Assembly: GCA_012514895.1 (NCBI GenBank)
Contig: JAAYZK010000036.1
Location: 1 to 39,012, forward strand
Length of the DNA stretch: 39,012 bases
DNA from: Planctomycetota bacterium
GTDB lineage: Bacteria; Planctomycetota; Phycisphaerae; SM23-33; FEN-1343
Direction of reading: 5' to 3'
Below are positions 1 to 8,030 of this stretch, piece after piece. Numbering within the stretch: the first letter of the stretch is position 1; the number at the start of each line of letters is the position of its first letter. The translations under genes were made by a program, and so were the position numbers. The notes under the pieces are model-generated. The model did not search any database. It was not told where the DNA came from and worked only from the letters and a program-made list of their open reading frames with translations.

Positions 1-80
1 ACGCCGCAATGCGAGGGCCCAACCTTCGCATCGCAAACGGACGCTGGCGCGATTGCACGCACTCGGCCTATACCTGAAAG

Positions 81-92
81 ACTTGATCAAGT
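81..92. promoter_or_regulatory. Perfect 12-bp palindrome, candidate operator
   Basis: ACTTGATCAAGT is an exact 12-bp palindrome lying 26 bases upstream of the -10-like TAGTAT and 43 bases upstream of the GTG start of the catabolic operon. Its size and place suit a dimeric transcription factor controlling sugar-acid catabolism. No regulator gene is in the window next to it, so the protein that would bind is unknown. A 12-bp palindrome can occur by chance. Confidence 0.35.
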
Positions 93-117
93 GTCAATGG
101 AAGCCGTTGTAGCGTTG

Positions 118-123
118 TAGTAT
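118..123 (+). promoter_or_regulatory. -10-like element TAGTAT of the catabolic operon
   Basis: TAGTAT matches the TANNAT hexamer that recurs before genes in this window. No good -35 box lies 16-18 bases upstream. Transcription would begin near 130, immediately before the GTG at 136. The purine-rich AGGAGA at 125-130 would then sit at the very 5' end of the message or be lost from it. Confidence 0.4.
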
Positions 124-135
124 TAGGAGAGCGCG

Positions 136-978
136 GTGCAGAACATTCACGCCCACGTCTGGGACCAGGCCCTGCACTTCACGGGCGCAGTGGTGCGCGA
201 GGCCGCGCTGTCCCGCGGGCGGCCGATGGATCTGACGGTGACGGCCGAGGCGCTGCTGGCGGAGGCGGCGGCGTTCGACAGGACGATCATCTTCGGCCTC
301 AAGGCCCGGCGGACGGGCTACTGGGTTCCCGACGACTACGTCGCGCGGCAGGTGGCCCTGGCCCCCGACCGGCTGATCGGCTTCGCGTCGGCCGACCCGA
401 CGCAGCCGCACTGCATGGACGAGCTGACGCATGCGATCGAAGACCTGCACCTGCGGGGCGTGAAGATGGGCCCGATGTACGCCGGCTTCGACCCCCGCGA
501 CGCGTGCTGCCGCGACGTCTACGCCTACTGCCAGGCGCGGGGCCTGCCGATCCTTTTCCACACGGGCACGACGTTCAACCGTCTGGCGCCGCTGCGTTTC
601 ACGCGGCCGATGCTCTGGGACGAGGTGGCGATGGACTGGCCGGACCTGCCGATGGTCCTGGCCCACCTGGGCCACCCGTTTCACGAGGAGTGCATCTGCG
701 TCATCCGCAAGCACCCCAACGTCTACGCCGACGTCGCGGCCCTGCACTACAGGCCGTGGCAGTTCTACACGATGCTGCTGACGGCCCAGGAGTACCGCGT
801 GATGCACAAGCTGCTGGTGGGCACCGACTACCCCTTCGCCGGCGCCGCCGAGACGCTGGCGGGCCTCCGCGCCGTCAACGGCGTGACCGGCTCGAGCGGC
901 CTGCCGCGGGTCGACCCGGAGGCGGTCGAGGCCCTCATCGCACGGGACGCCCTGGCCCTGTTGGGGATCGCACCATGA
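136..978 (+). CDS. Amidohydrolase-family metal-dependent hydrolase
   Basis: A 280-residue TIM-barrel hydrolase of the amidohydrolase_2 type. It has the N-terminal metal motif IHAH (His5, His7), a strand-4-like VKMGP around Lys110, LFHTGTTF with His142, LAHLGHP (His177, His180) and a closing VGTDYPF with Asp231. Family members hydrolyse C-O or C-N bonds, including sugar lactones, or decarboxylate. The substrate is not visible. The GTG start is chosen because AGGAGA lies just upstream and the IHAH motif must be within the first ten residues. It is the first gene of a six-gene operon. Its stop overlaps the next start by ATGA, so translation is probably coupled. With the dehydrogenase and dehydratase that follow, a lactonase role is plausible but is inference. 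A cytoplasmic location is expected, as no signal peptide is seen. Confidence 0.8.
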   Translation: MQNIHAHVWDQALHFTGAVVREAALSRGRPMDLTVTAEALLAEAAAFDRTIIFGLKARRTGYWVPDDYVARQVALAPDRLIGFASADPTQPHCMDELTHAIEDLHLRGVKMGPMYAGFDPRDACCRDVYAYCQARGLPILFHTGTTFNRLAPLRFTRPMLWDEVAMDWPDLPMVLAHLGHPFHEECICVIRKHPNVYADVAALHYRPWQFYTMLLTAQEYRVMHKLLVGTDYPFAGAAETLAGLRAVNGVTGSSGLPRVDPEAVEALIARDALALLGIAP

Positions 979-2000
979 AAGCGCTGCGCCTGATCCGCCC
1001 CGGGCAGGTGACGGTCGACGACGTCGACACGCCCGCGCTGCCGGCCGGCCACCTGCTGGTCCGCACCGCCGCGGCCGTCATCTGCACCAGCGACCTGAAC
1101 GACATCCGCTCCAACCCCTTCGGCATCCCCCTGCCCGTCACGCTCGGCCACGAGGGCGCCGGCGTCGTCGTCGCCGTTGCCGACGACGTGCGGGGCTTTG
1201 CCGTCGGGGACCGCGTGGCGGCCCACCCGGTGCACCCGTGCCGCCGCTGCGACGCCTGCCGCGCGGGGATGGGGCACCTGTGCGGCGCCATGGGCCACTT
1301 CGGGATCAACCTGCCCGGGACGTTCGCGACGCACTTCATCGTCCGCACCGACCGGGCGCGGAAGGCCGGCGACCTGCCGATGCCCCTGGCGGCCCTGGCC
1401 GAGCCGGTGTGCGTCTGCCTGCAGGCCCTCGCCCAGGCGGCGGGACAGCCGGGCGAGCGGCTGCTGATCCTCGGCGACGGGCCGTTCGGGGCGATGCTGG
1501 CCATCCTCGCGGCCGCCCAGGGCTTCGCCGAGGTGGTCGTCGCCGGCCACCACGACTTCCGCCTGGGCTTCGCGACGGGCGCGACGACGATCAACCTGGC
1601 CGATGGCGACGGGCCCGGCCGCCTGAAGGCCGTCGCCGGGGCGATGGGCTTCGACCGCGCCATCCTCGCCGTCGGCTCGGCCTCGGCCGTCGCGACGGCG
1701 CTGGACTGCCTTCGCCCCAAGGGGCGCCTGGTGGTCTTCTCGGCCGTCCACCAGCCCGAGCCGCTGAACCTGGTGGCCGTGCACACCCGTGAACTGGAGA
1801 TCGTCGGGGCGTGCAACGACGAGGACCGTCTCGACGAGGCGATCGACCTGCTGCGCCTCCAGGCCGGGCCGCTGTCCCGCCTGATCACGCACACCTTCGG
1901 CCTCGATGAGTACCGGGAGGCCCTGGACCTGGCCGAGCACGGCCGCGAGACGGCGATGAAGGTCGCCTTCACCTTTGACGGCGCGGAGGCCGGGGCATGA
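975..2000 (+). CDS. Zinc-dependent alcohol/polyol dehydrogenase (MDR family)
   Basis: A 341-residue medium-chain dehydrogenase. Catalytic zinc ligands are Cys38 and the GHE pair His59-Glu60. A structural zinc lobe is present with Cys89, Cys92, Cys95 and Cys103. The GroES-like fold is followed by a Rossmann domain with the dinucleotide loop GDGPFGAM at about 168-175. The family oxidises alcohols, polyols or sugars with NAD(P)+. The ATG at 975 overlaps the preceding stop, and the protein begins with the usual first strand; open sequence upstream in this frame has no family features. Its place before an acid-sugar dehydratase suggests that it oxidises a sugar or sugar acid. The exact substrate cannot be read. 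The 3' end overlaps the next gene by ATGA. Confidence 0.88.
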   Translation: MKALRLIRPGQVTVDDVDTPALPAGHLLVRTAAAVICTSDLNDIRSNPFGIPLPVTLGHEGAGVVVAVADDVRGFAVGDRVAAHPVHPCRRCDACRAGMGHLCGAMGHFGINLPGTFATHFIVRTDRARKAGDLPMPLAALAEPVCVCLQALAQAAGQPGERLLILGDGPFGAMLAILAAAQGFAEVVVAGHHDFRLGFATGATTINLADGDGPGRLKAVAGAMGFDRAILAVGSASAVATALDCLRPKGRLVVFSAVHQPEPLNLVAVHTRELEIVGACNDEDRLDEAIDLLRLQAGPLSRLITHTFGLDEYREALDLAEHGRETAMKVAFTFDGAEAGA

Positions 2001-3166
2001 AGATCACCGAAGTCGAAGCGTACGTGCTGGACACGGGCCGGGACTACCCCGACCCCGGCCAGGCGGTCGAGGCGCACGGCGTTCGGTTCGTGTGCCTGCT
2101 GCGGATCGCCACCGACGAGGGGATCGAGGGCTGGTCGGACGTCGAGACCCAGCCCCACGTCGGCCGCGCGATCGTCGAGGCGCCCTCCGGCGGGCAGGTC
2201 GGCTTCGAGTCGTTGCGGGCGGCCCTGGTCGGCGAGGACCCGCTGCAGCGGGAGCGGCTGTGGCAGAAGATGTACAGGTACCTCGGCTACTACGGCCGCC
2301 AGGGCGCCGGGATGCAGATGATCAGCGGCGCCGACATCGCCCTGTGGGATATCGCCGGCAAGGCTTTTGGCGTGCCGATCTGGCGCCTGTTGGGCGCGAA
2401 GTACCGCAGCCGCGTGCGGGCGTACGCTTCCACGTTGTTCCGCCCGACACCCGACGCGATGAAGCAGGCCGTCGAGCGGTATCTCCGCCAGGGCTTCACC
2501 GCCATCAAGTTCGGGTGGGGCGCGTTCGGGTACGACGAGGCCCGCGACGTCGCCCTCGTCCGCGCCGCCCGCGAGGCGGCCGGGCCCGGCGTGACGCTGA
2601 TGGTCGACGCCGGCTGGTACGGCGCCGCGGGGGACGACCCGTTCAAGGCCCGCTCGCTGAAGCAGTGGGCGCGGCTGATCGAGGCGCTGGAGGGGCTGGA
2701 CGTCTTCTGGCTGGAGGACTGCCTGCACCCCGAGAACGTCGCCGGCTACGCCCGCCTGGCCGAGTCCGCCCGGAAGCTCCGGATCGCCGCCGGCGAGCAG
2801 GCGGCGGGCTTCTCCGAGTTCGAGCGCCTCGCCCGCGAGGGGCGCGTCGACGTCCTCCAGCCGGACCTGAGCCGCTGCGGCGGCCTGACCGTCGGGCGCC
2901 AGGTGGCGGAACTGGCGATGCGGATGCAGATCGAGTGCGTGCCCCACGCCTGGCTGACCGACCTGCTGTCGGCGGCGTCGCTGCACCTGAACGCCTACCT
3001 GATGCACTCGCTGTACCTCGAGTACAACACCGCCTCGGCCTCGCTGCTGCGGAGCCTCTGCCGCCAGCCCCTCACGATGACCGACGGCTGGATCGACGTG
3101 CCCGATTCGCCGGGCCTGGGCGTCGAGGTCGACCCGGCCATGATCGAGCGGTACCGGGTGGCATGA
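1997..3166 (+). CDS. Enolase-superfamily (mandelate racemase-like) acid-sugar dehydratase
   Basis: A 389-residue protein with the enolase-superfamily capping domain and barrel. Metal ligands read as Asp204 (MVDAGW), Glu240 (WLED) and Glu267 (AAGEQ). The general acid/base set is Lys171 on strand 2 (IKFGWG) and the Asp290/His317 pair on strands 6-7 (LQPDLSRCGG, VPHAW). Glu342 falls in LEYN on strand 8. The second lysine of the KxK motif found in mandelate racemase is a glycine here, so a dehydratase with one strand-2 lysine seems likelier than a racemase. Such enzymes turn aldonates into 2-keto-3-deoxy acids. Neighbours fit: a dehydrogenase before, a lactonase and an RraA aldolase after. The sugar cannot be named. 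Coupled by ATGA on both sides. Confidence 0.88.
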   Translation: MKITEVEAYVLDTGRDYPDPGQAVEAHGVRFVCLLRIATDEGIEGWSDVETQPHVGRAIVEAPSGGQVGFESLRAALVGEDPLQRERLWQKMYRYLGYYGRQGAGMQMISGADIALWDIAGKAFGVPIWRLLGAKYRSRVRAYASTLFRPTPDAMKQAVERYLRQGFTAIKFGWGAFGYDEARDVALVRAAREAAGPGVTLMVDAGWYGAAGDDPFKARSLKQWARLIEALEGLDVFWLEDCLHPENVAGYARLAESARKLRIAAGEQAAGFSEFERLAREGRVDVLQPDLSRCGGLTVGRQVAELAMRMQIECVPHAWLTDLLSAASLHLNAYLMHSLYLEYNTASASLLRSLCRQPLTMTDGWIDVPDSPGLGVEVDPAMIERYRVA

Positions 3167-3792
3167 TGGCCGACGACCTGATCATCCTGGGCGTCGGCGT
3201 CCACGCCGTCGAGATGGCCGACCTGGTCGACCGGATCAACGCCGTCCGGCCCCGCTGGCGGCTGGCGGGCTTCATCCGGCGGCGGACCGACCGGACGGTC
3301 GAGACGCTGGCGGGCCGTCCCGTCCTGGGCACCGTCGAGGCCCTGGCCGGCTGGAGCGGCTGCCACGTGGCCTTCGAGCACGATTTCCACGATGATACGG
3401 GGCTGGCGGTCGAGCGGTGGGCGAGCCTGGTCGACCCGTCGGTGTTCGTGGCGGCTTCGGCCGTCGTCGGTCCGGGCTGCGTGATCTACCCGCACGGCTT
3501 CCTCGGCGCCGCGGCGGTTCTGGGGCCGCGGGTGTTCGTCCTGGCCGGCAGCACGATCAACCACGACTGCGTCCTGGACGACCATGTCACGGTCTGCAGC
3601 GGCGTGACGCTGGCCGGGGGCGTGCACGTGGAGGCGAACACCTATCTCGGGCAGTCCTGCACGATCCGCCAGAACGTGACGATCGGCGCCGGCAGCCTGA
3701 TCGGCATGGGCAGCGTGGTGCTCCATGACGTCGCGCCCGCCAGCGTGATGGCGGGCAACCCGGCACGGCTCCTGCGAAGGAAAGAGACATGA
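3163..3792 (+). CDS. NeuD-like left-handed beta-helix acyltransferase
   Basis: A 209-residue protein. The first third is a small Rossmann-like nucleotide-sugar binding domain (LIILGVGVHA near residues 6-15, AGFI). The remainder is hexapeptide-repeat left-handed beta-helix. Conserved features include STINHDCVLDDHVTV, with the catalytic-type histidine, and the closing VMAGNPARLLR. This is the architecture of the sialic-acid O-acetyltransferase NeuD/PglD family, which acetylates sugars from acetyl-CoA. Two adjacent ATG codons (3163 and 3166) precede the protein; the first makes the ATGA overlap with the dehydratase. An acetyltransferase is unusual between a dehydratase and a lactonase of a catabolic operon. 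It may act on an amino or deoxy sugar intermediate. Confidence 0.82.
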   Translation: MMADDLIILGVGVHAVEMADLVDRINAVRPRWRLAGFIRRRTDRTVETLAGRPVLGTVEALAGWSGCHVAFEHDFHDDTGLAVERWASLVDPSVFVAASAVVGPGCVIYPHGFLGAAAVLGPRVFVLAGSTINHDCVLDDHVTVCSGVTLAGGVHVEANTYLGQSCTIRQNVTIGAGSLIGMGSVVLHDVAPASVMAGNPARLLRRKET

Positions 3793-4580
3793 CGCACCCG
3801 ACCGCCAGGACGATGAAGGACATCCTCGACCTGCCCCTGGACGACGACCAGGCGGCCCTGTGGTTCCTCGGCCAGGCCGGCTACGTGATCCGCGCCGGCG
3901 ACCTGAGCGTGGCGATCGACCCGTACCTGACCGATTCGGTGGGGCGGGTCAACCCGCCGTTCGCGCGGGCGCTGCCGGTGCCGCTGGCGCCGGAGCGGCT
4001 GAAGGTGGACGTCTTCATCGTCACGCACGACCACCTGGACCACCTCGACCCCGACACGATCGCCGCCTACGCCCACAAGGCGACCACGCTGTTCGTCGCG
4101 CCCCGCCTGGCGGCGCGGAAGCTGGCCTCGCTGGGCATCGGCGCCGACCGCATCCGGCGCGTGGACGCAGGCGAGACGGCCGACCTGGACGGCCTGGCCG
4201 TCACCGGCGTCTACGCCGTGCCCACCGGGCCGGACGTCGTCGACACCACCGGCTACCTGCTGACCTTCGCCAACGGCCGCACCGTCTATCACAGCTCCGA
4301 CACCGCCGCGTCGGATCTGCTGGCCAAGGCCGCCCCGAAGACCCCGGAGGTGATGCTCGTGTGCATCAACGGCAAGTACGGCAACCTCTCGGTCGAGCAG
4401 GCCGTCCGCCTGACCGCCGCGGTCCGCCCCCGCGTGGCGGTGCCCAACCATTACGACCTGATGGCCCTCAACAGCGAGAACCCCGACACCTTCGTCCACT
4501 TCATGCACCAGGCCGAGCCGAGTGTGCGCGTCGAGGTGCTGGAGATCATGCGGCCCTTCGTCTGGTCCGCGGGAGCGTAA
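3789..4580 (+). CDS. UlaG-like metallo-beta-lactamase-fold hydrolase
   Basis: A 263-residue MBL-fold protein. The metal-binding motif is THDHLDH with His80, His82, Asp84 and His85. HSSDTAASD supplies a later aspartate and VPNHYDLM a late histidine. The start of the fold, ALWFLGQAGYVI with IDPYLTD, is the form seen in UlaG (L-ascorbate 6-phosphate lactonase) and relatives. A sugar-lactone hydrolase is therefore a reasonable role in this operon, supplying the aldonate for the dehydratase. ATGA overlap upstream and only two bases to the next start make it part of the same transcript. The substrate is inferred from context only, and the amidohydrolase at the front of the operon could do the same job. 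Confidence 0.85.
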   Translation: MTHPTARTMKDILDLPLDDDQAALWFLGQAGYVIRAGDLSVAIDPYLTDSVGRVNPPFARALPVPLAPERLKVDVFIVTHDHLDHLDPDTIAAYAHKATTLFVAPRLAARKLASLGIGADRIRRVDAGETADLDGLAVTGVYAVPTGPDVVDTTGYLLTFANGRTVYHSSDTAASDLLAKAAPKTPEVMLVCINGKYGNLSVEQAVRLTAAVRPRVAVPNHYDLMALNSENPDTFVHFMHQAEPSVRVEVLEIMRPFVWSAGA

Positions 4581-4582
4581 CG

Positions 4583-5257
4583 ATGTTCGAGTCCGACAGC
4601 GAGCTGTTCACCTTCGTCCGCGAGCACCTCTATGTCGCGGCCGTGTGCGACATCCTCGACAGCCTGCACCTTCGCCGCCAGGCGATGCACCAGCGGCTGC
4701 GGCCGCTGCTGAGCGACCGCCGAAACTGCGGCTTCGTCGGAAGGGCGCGGACGTTCCGCTGGATGGACACGGATTACATCGACCCCGACGACCCGTACGG
4801 CCTGGAGATCGAGGCGATGGACTCGCTGGCACCCGGCGACGTCGTCGTCCACTCGACCGACCCGGGCGGCACGAACGCCCCGTGGGGCGAACTGATGTCC
4901 ACCGTCGCCCAGCGCAACGGCGCCGTCGGGTGCGTCTGCGACAGCCAGATCCGCGACTGCAACCGGATCATCGACCTGGGCTTCCCCGTCTACTATGCCG
5001 GCATCCGCCCGCTGGACTCCCTCGGCCGCGCCAGGGTCATGGCCTACGACGTGCCCGTCCGCTGCGGGGAGGTGCTGGTGAACCCGGGCGACCTGGTCTT
5101 CGCCGATTTCGACGGCATCGTCGTCGTCCCCCGCGACGTCGAGGCCGAGGTCCTCACCCGCGCCCGCGAGAAGGCCGGACGCGAGTCGGCCTCCCGCAGG
5201 GAGTTGCTCGAGGGCAGAACCCTCCGCGAGGTGTACGACAAGTACCACGCCCTGTAG
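4583..5257 (+). CDS. RraA-family aldolase/lyase-like protein
   Basis: A 224-residue protein of the RraA / HMG-aldolase fold. Recognisable are AAVCDILDSL near the N-terminus, APWGELMSTVAQRNGAVG, the substrate and metal loop CVCDSQIRDC (usual form DG-x-x-RD) and the end motif VFADFDGIVVVP. Members with this loop cleave 4-hydroxy-2-oxo acids to pyruvate plus an aldehyde or oxalo-acid, using a divalent metal. Others are RNase E inhibitors (RraA itself) and carry older misannotations as dimethylmenaquinone methyltransferase. After an acid-sugar dehydratase an aldolase role fits best. It is the last gene of the operon, and the next start is 78 bases on with its own -10-like sequence. The ATG at 4583 follows the previous stop by two bases; the long open frame upstream is only overlap with the lactonase gene. 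Confidence 0.83.
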   Translation: MFESDSELFTFVREHLYVAAVCDILDSLHLRRQAMHQRLRPLLSDRRNCGFVGRARTFRWMDTDYIDPDDPYGLEIEAMDSLAPGDVVVHSTDPGGTNAPWGELMSTVAQRNGAVGCVCDSQIRDCNRIIDLGFPVYYAGIRPLDSLGRARVMAYDVPVRCGEVLVNPGDLVFADFDGIVVVPRDVEAEVLTRAREKAGRESASRRELLEGRTLREVYDKYHAL

Positions 5258-5324
5258 GCCGGCCGGTCCGCCCGTTGCGTCGCTCCCGGCGGCCGGCGAC
5301 CGCACCGAGCACGGCTGCCGGACG

Positions 5325-5330
5325 TAGTAT
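5325..5330 (+). promoter_or_regulatory. -10-like element TAGTAT placing a leaderless start
   Basis: TAGTAT ends five bases before the ATG at 5336. If it is a -10 box, transcription would start at about 5336-5338, giving a leaderless message. There is no Shine-Dalgarno sequence before the ATG, which agrees. It is one of the recurring TANNAT hexamers of this window. Confidence 0.4.
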
Positions 5331-5335
5331 TGGTC

Positions 5336-7057
5336 ATGACGGTGCTGGATCTCCCGTTCATCGAGACCGACTTGAAACTCGCCGCCGATCCGCGCTCGTG
5401 GGAGCGGGGCGTGGAGTACTTCTCGGCGCGCGCGGCGGAAGTGCTGATGGTTCGCAACGGCACGGTCTACGCCCGCGTGGCCGGCAGCGGCGCCGAGGCG
5501 TACCGCGTCGAGGTGTGGGCCGAGGGCGGCCGCGTCCACGGCCGGTGCACCTGCCCGGTGGGCAACCAGGGCGTCTTCTGCAAGCACTGCGTCGCCACGG
5601 CCTTGACGTATCTCGACGGCCGGCCCGGCGCCGGCCAGACCGGCCAGGACATCCGCGCCTACCTGGAGGCCCAGGACAAGGATGCGCTGATCGACCTGGT
5701 GATGGACCGCCTGCCCTGGGACGATGATCTGCGCCGGTCGCTGAAGCTCCAGGCGGCCTGTCACGGCCGAAGCGCCCCGGACGTCGACGCCTACCGCAAG
5801 GCGATCGCCGACGCGACAGCCGTGCCCGCCGGCGGCCGCGTGGCGTACCTGGAGGTGCCCCGGTTCGTGCAGCGCATCGCCGCCGTGGTCGACGGCGTCG
5901 AGGACCTGCTGGCCTCGGGCTATGCCGCCGAGGCGGTCGGGCTGATCGAGGATGCCGTCGCCCGCTGCCAGGAGGCCGCCGGCCGCCTGGATGACAGCGA
6001 CGGGCGGATGGGCGAGATGCTCCACCGGCTGGGCACGCTGCACCACGCCGCCTGCGCGGCCGCGCGGCCGGATCCGGCGGACCTGGCGCGGCGGCTGTTC
6101 CGCATGGAGTTGCGCGATGCGTTCGGCGTGTTCGCCGGCGTACCGGAGGTGTACGGCGAGATCCTCGGGTCCGAGGGGCTGGCGGTCTACGGCCGGCAGG
6201 TCGAGGCCCGCTGGTCGAAGCTGGCCGCCCTGGCGCCGGGGGACGACCCGGCCCGCCGTTACCGGCGGAACCGCTACCGGCTGACGTCGATGATGGAGTC
6301 GCTGGCGCGGCGGTCGGGCGACGTGGGACGGCTGGCCGAGGTGATGAGCAGGGACCTGGCCTCGCCCGACCGGTTCCTGCGCCTCGCCCGCGCCTACCAG
6401 CGGGCCGGGCGCCCCGACGAGGCCCTGCGGTGGGCCCTTCGCGGGCTGGACGCCTTCCCCGAGGCACCCCGCAGCGCCCTGGAGGCGTTCGTCGCCGACG
6501 AGTACCACCGCCGCGGGCGGCACGACGAGGCGATGGCGGTGATGTGGCGCCAGTTCCAGCGGGACCCGGACCTGCGGACTTACGCGCGCCTCAAGGAGCA
6601 CGCCGACCGCGCCGGCCAGTGGCCCCGCTGGCGGCCGAAGGCCCTGCGGGCGGTCGAGGCGGCCGTCAGCGACGCGATGCGCCGGCCCCGCGGCGCGCCG
6701 GGGCCGCCGCCGGACCGGTCGGTGCTCGTCGAGATCTACCTCTGGGAGGACGACGTTCAGTCCGCCTGGGCCGAAGCGCACCTCGGCGGCTGCAGCGAGT
6801 CGCTCTGGATGCGCCTGGCGGCGCTGCGCGAGGCCGACCATCCCGCCGACGCCGCCGCCATCTACCGCAAGCGCATCGAGCCGCTCGTGGCCCTGGCCAA
6901 CAACCGCGCTTACGCCGAGGCCGCGGCCCTGCTGGGCAAGCTCAAGGCCCTCCTGGCCCGTCTGGGCCGCCGCGGGGAGTTCGACGCCTTCCTGGCCGAC
7001 CTCCGCGCCGCCCACAGGCGCAAACGCAACTTCATCGCCATGACCGGGGAGTTGTGA
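5336..7057 (+). CDS. SWIM zinc-finger domain protein
   Basis: A 573-residue protein with a SWIM zinc finger near the N-terminus: RCTCP with Cys71 and Cys73, then FCKH with Cys82 and His84, matching CxCx(n)CxH. The rest is alpha-helical, rich in Ala, Arg and Leu, with pairs of helices resembling TPR or SEL1-like arrays (for example 345-450 and 500-560). It has no signal peptide. SWIM domains bind DNA or protein and often accompany SWI2/SNF2 helicases. No helicase lies nearby, so the partner is unknown. The ATG at 5336 is chosen over a TTG two codons earlier because the promoter-like hexamer covers that TTG. No Shine-Dalgarno sequence is seen. The function beyond zinc binding is not known. Confidence 0.82.
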   Translation: MTVLDLPFIETDLKLAADPRSWERGVEYFSARAAEVLMVRNGTVYARVAGSGAEAYRVEVWAEGGRVHGRCTCPVGNQGVFCKHCVATALTYLDGRPGAGQTGQDIRAYLEAQDKDALIDLVMDRLPWDDDLRRSLKLQAACHGRSAPDVDAYRKAIADATAVPAGGRVAYLEVPRFVQRIAAVVDGVEDLLASGYAAEAVGLIEDAVARCQEAAGRLDDSDGRMGEMLHRLGTLHHAACAAARPDPADLARRLFRMELRDAFGVFAGVPEVYGEILGSEGLAVYGRQVEARWSKLAALAPGDDPARRYRRNRYRLTSMMESLARRSGDVGRLAEVMSRDLASPDRFLRLARAYQRAGRPDEALRWALRGLDAFPEAPRSALEAFVADEYHRRGRHDEAMAVMWRQFQRDPDLRTYARLKEHADRAGQWPRWRPKALRAVEAAVSDAMRRPRGAPGPPPDRSVLVEIYLWEDDVQSAWAEAHLGGCSESLWMRLAALREADHPADAAAIYRKRIEPLVALANNRAYAEAAALLGKLKALLARLGRRGEFDAFLADLRAAHRRKRNFIAMTGEL

Positions 7058-7211
7058 CTCCCGCAGCGGCGCCTGTACGCAAATCCCTCATGGAAGAATC
7101 GTAATTCCTCCAGACGGACTTGGGGCCATCGGCCCCCTAGCATTAGAGGTCGATCAGGGACGTCTGTCGTCCCGGACCATCAGAACCAGGCCGCAGGAGC
7201 AGGGGGTGGCG
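7058..7211. other. Intergenic region with two small hairpins
   Basis: No gene is seen. GGGGCC-ATC-GGCCCC at 7122-7136 can form a 6-bp hairpin, possibly a weak terminator for the SWIM gene, though no T-run follows. TAGCAT at 7138-7143 is a -10-like hexamer. GGGACG-TCTGT-CGTCCC at 7157-7173 forms a second 6-bp hairpin that would lie in the 5' leader of the hemerythrin-like gene. Confidence 0.4.
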
Positions 7212-7943
7212 ATGAGCACCGCACACATTACGACGGATCACGGAAAGATACAGGAGTGGGCCAGGCAGCGCGGCGGCAAGCCGGCCGAGGTCGAGGGCAC
7301 CGGCGACGGGGGCCCGGGCGTGCTGCGGATCCAGTTCGCCGGCGACGGCGAAGGCCAGTCGCTCAAGCCCATCCGCTGGCCGTCCCTGTTCAGGAAGTTC
7401 GACGAGAAGGGGTTGGGCTTCCTCTACCAGGAGACCACCGAGACCGGCGAGCCGAGCCGGTTCTGCAAGTTCATCTACGCCCCGCGGGGCGTGCTGGCCA
7501 GGCTGCTCAGCGAGCACGAGGACGTGCGCCAGACGCTGGAGGCGATGGCCGGGTCGACCTCCCGGGCCTCCCGGAAGCGCGGGCGGCTGCTGGAGTCGCT
7601 GAAGAAGGACCTGCTGCCCCACATGGCCGGGGAGGAGCAGGTCGTCTACAAGGCCGTCCGGAAGGCCTGCCGCAACGACCGGCAGATCCAGACCGTCCTG
7701 GAAGGCTACGAGGAGCACCGGCACGCCCGGCGCGCCCTGCAGCGGCTCGAACGGGCGGATCCTTCCAGCGCCGAGTGGAGCACGCGCCAGAAGGTCCTCA
7801 AGGAGCTGCTGGAGCACCACATCGCCGACGAGGAGAGCGAGTTCTTCGACCTGGCCTACGAGCTGCTGGGCGCCGACGGGCTCGAAGAGCTCCAGGCCGG
7901 CTACAGCGCCAAGGAGCAGAGCAAGCTGGCCGCGATCTCCTGA
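7212..7943 (+). CDS. Two-domain protein with C-terminal hemerythrin-like HHE domain
   Basis: A 243-residue soluble protein. Residues 1-90 form a small conserved domain starting TTDHGKIQEWARQRGGKP and continuing LRIQF and PSLFRKFDEKGLGFLYQE. I know this domain from many bacterial proteins of unknown role, some mislabelled as glucan branching enzyme. Residues 95-225 are a helical hemerythrin-like region carrying the ligand pattern LLSEHED, LLPHMAGEE, GYEEHRHAR and LLEHHIADEESEFF. Hemerythrin-like domains hold a di-iron centre and bind oxygen, nitric oxide or peroxide, or sense iron and redox state. The ATG at 7212 is preceded by GCAGGAGCAGGGGG; a GTG two codons earlier is possible. It stands alone, 268 bases from the nearest candidate upstream promoter pair and 87 bases from the next gene. 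Confidence 0.75.
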   Translation: MSTAHITTDHGKIQEWARQRGGKPAEVEGTGDGGPGVLRIQFAGDGEGQSLKPIRWPSLFRKFDEKGLGFLYQETTETGEPSRFCKFIYAPRGVLARLLSEHEDVRQTLEAMAGSTSRASRKRGRLLESLKKDLLPHMAGEEQVVYKAVRKACRNDRQIQTVLEGYEEHRHARRALQRLERADPSSAEWSTRQKVLKELLEHHIADEESEFFDLAYELLGADGLEELQAGYSAKEQSKLAAIS

Positions 7944-8030
7944 GCGGTGCGCCGGCGGTTTTCTGTCGCCGCCGCGATACCGATGCGCCGATGATAGGTC
8001 CGGCGGTCCGCGGGCCGCCTGGGGGTCGCC

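Larger units (their letters stand above)
1..135 (+). other. Upstream region of the acid-sugar operon
   Basis: No gene is visible here. The stretch holds an imperfect inverted repeat (ATGCGAGG at 9-16 against CCTTCGCAT at 23-31, one base bulged). It also holds the palindrome at 81-92 and a -10-like TAGTAT at 118-123. It is noticeably more AT-rich than the coding DNA that follows. The repeat at 9-31 could be the end of an upstream unit outside the window or part of the operon control region; the sequence does not decide. Confidence 0.5.

Noticed and set aside
4451-7015. Long minus-strand open frame opposite the lactonase, RraA and SWIM genes
   Set aside because: It is shadow of GC-rich coding on the plus strand; composition is Gly/Val/Arg-rich and without domains, and no ribosome binding site is seen.
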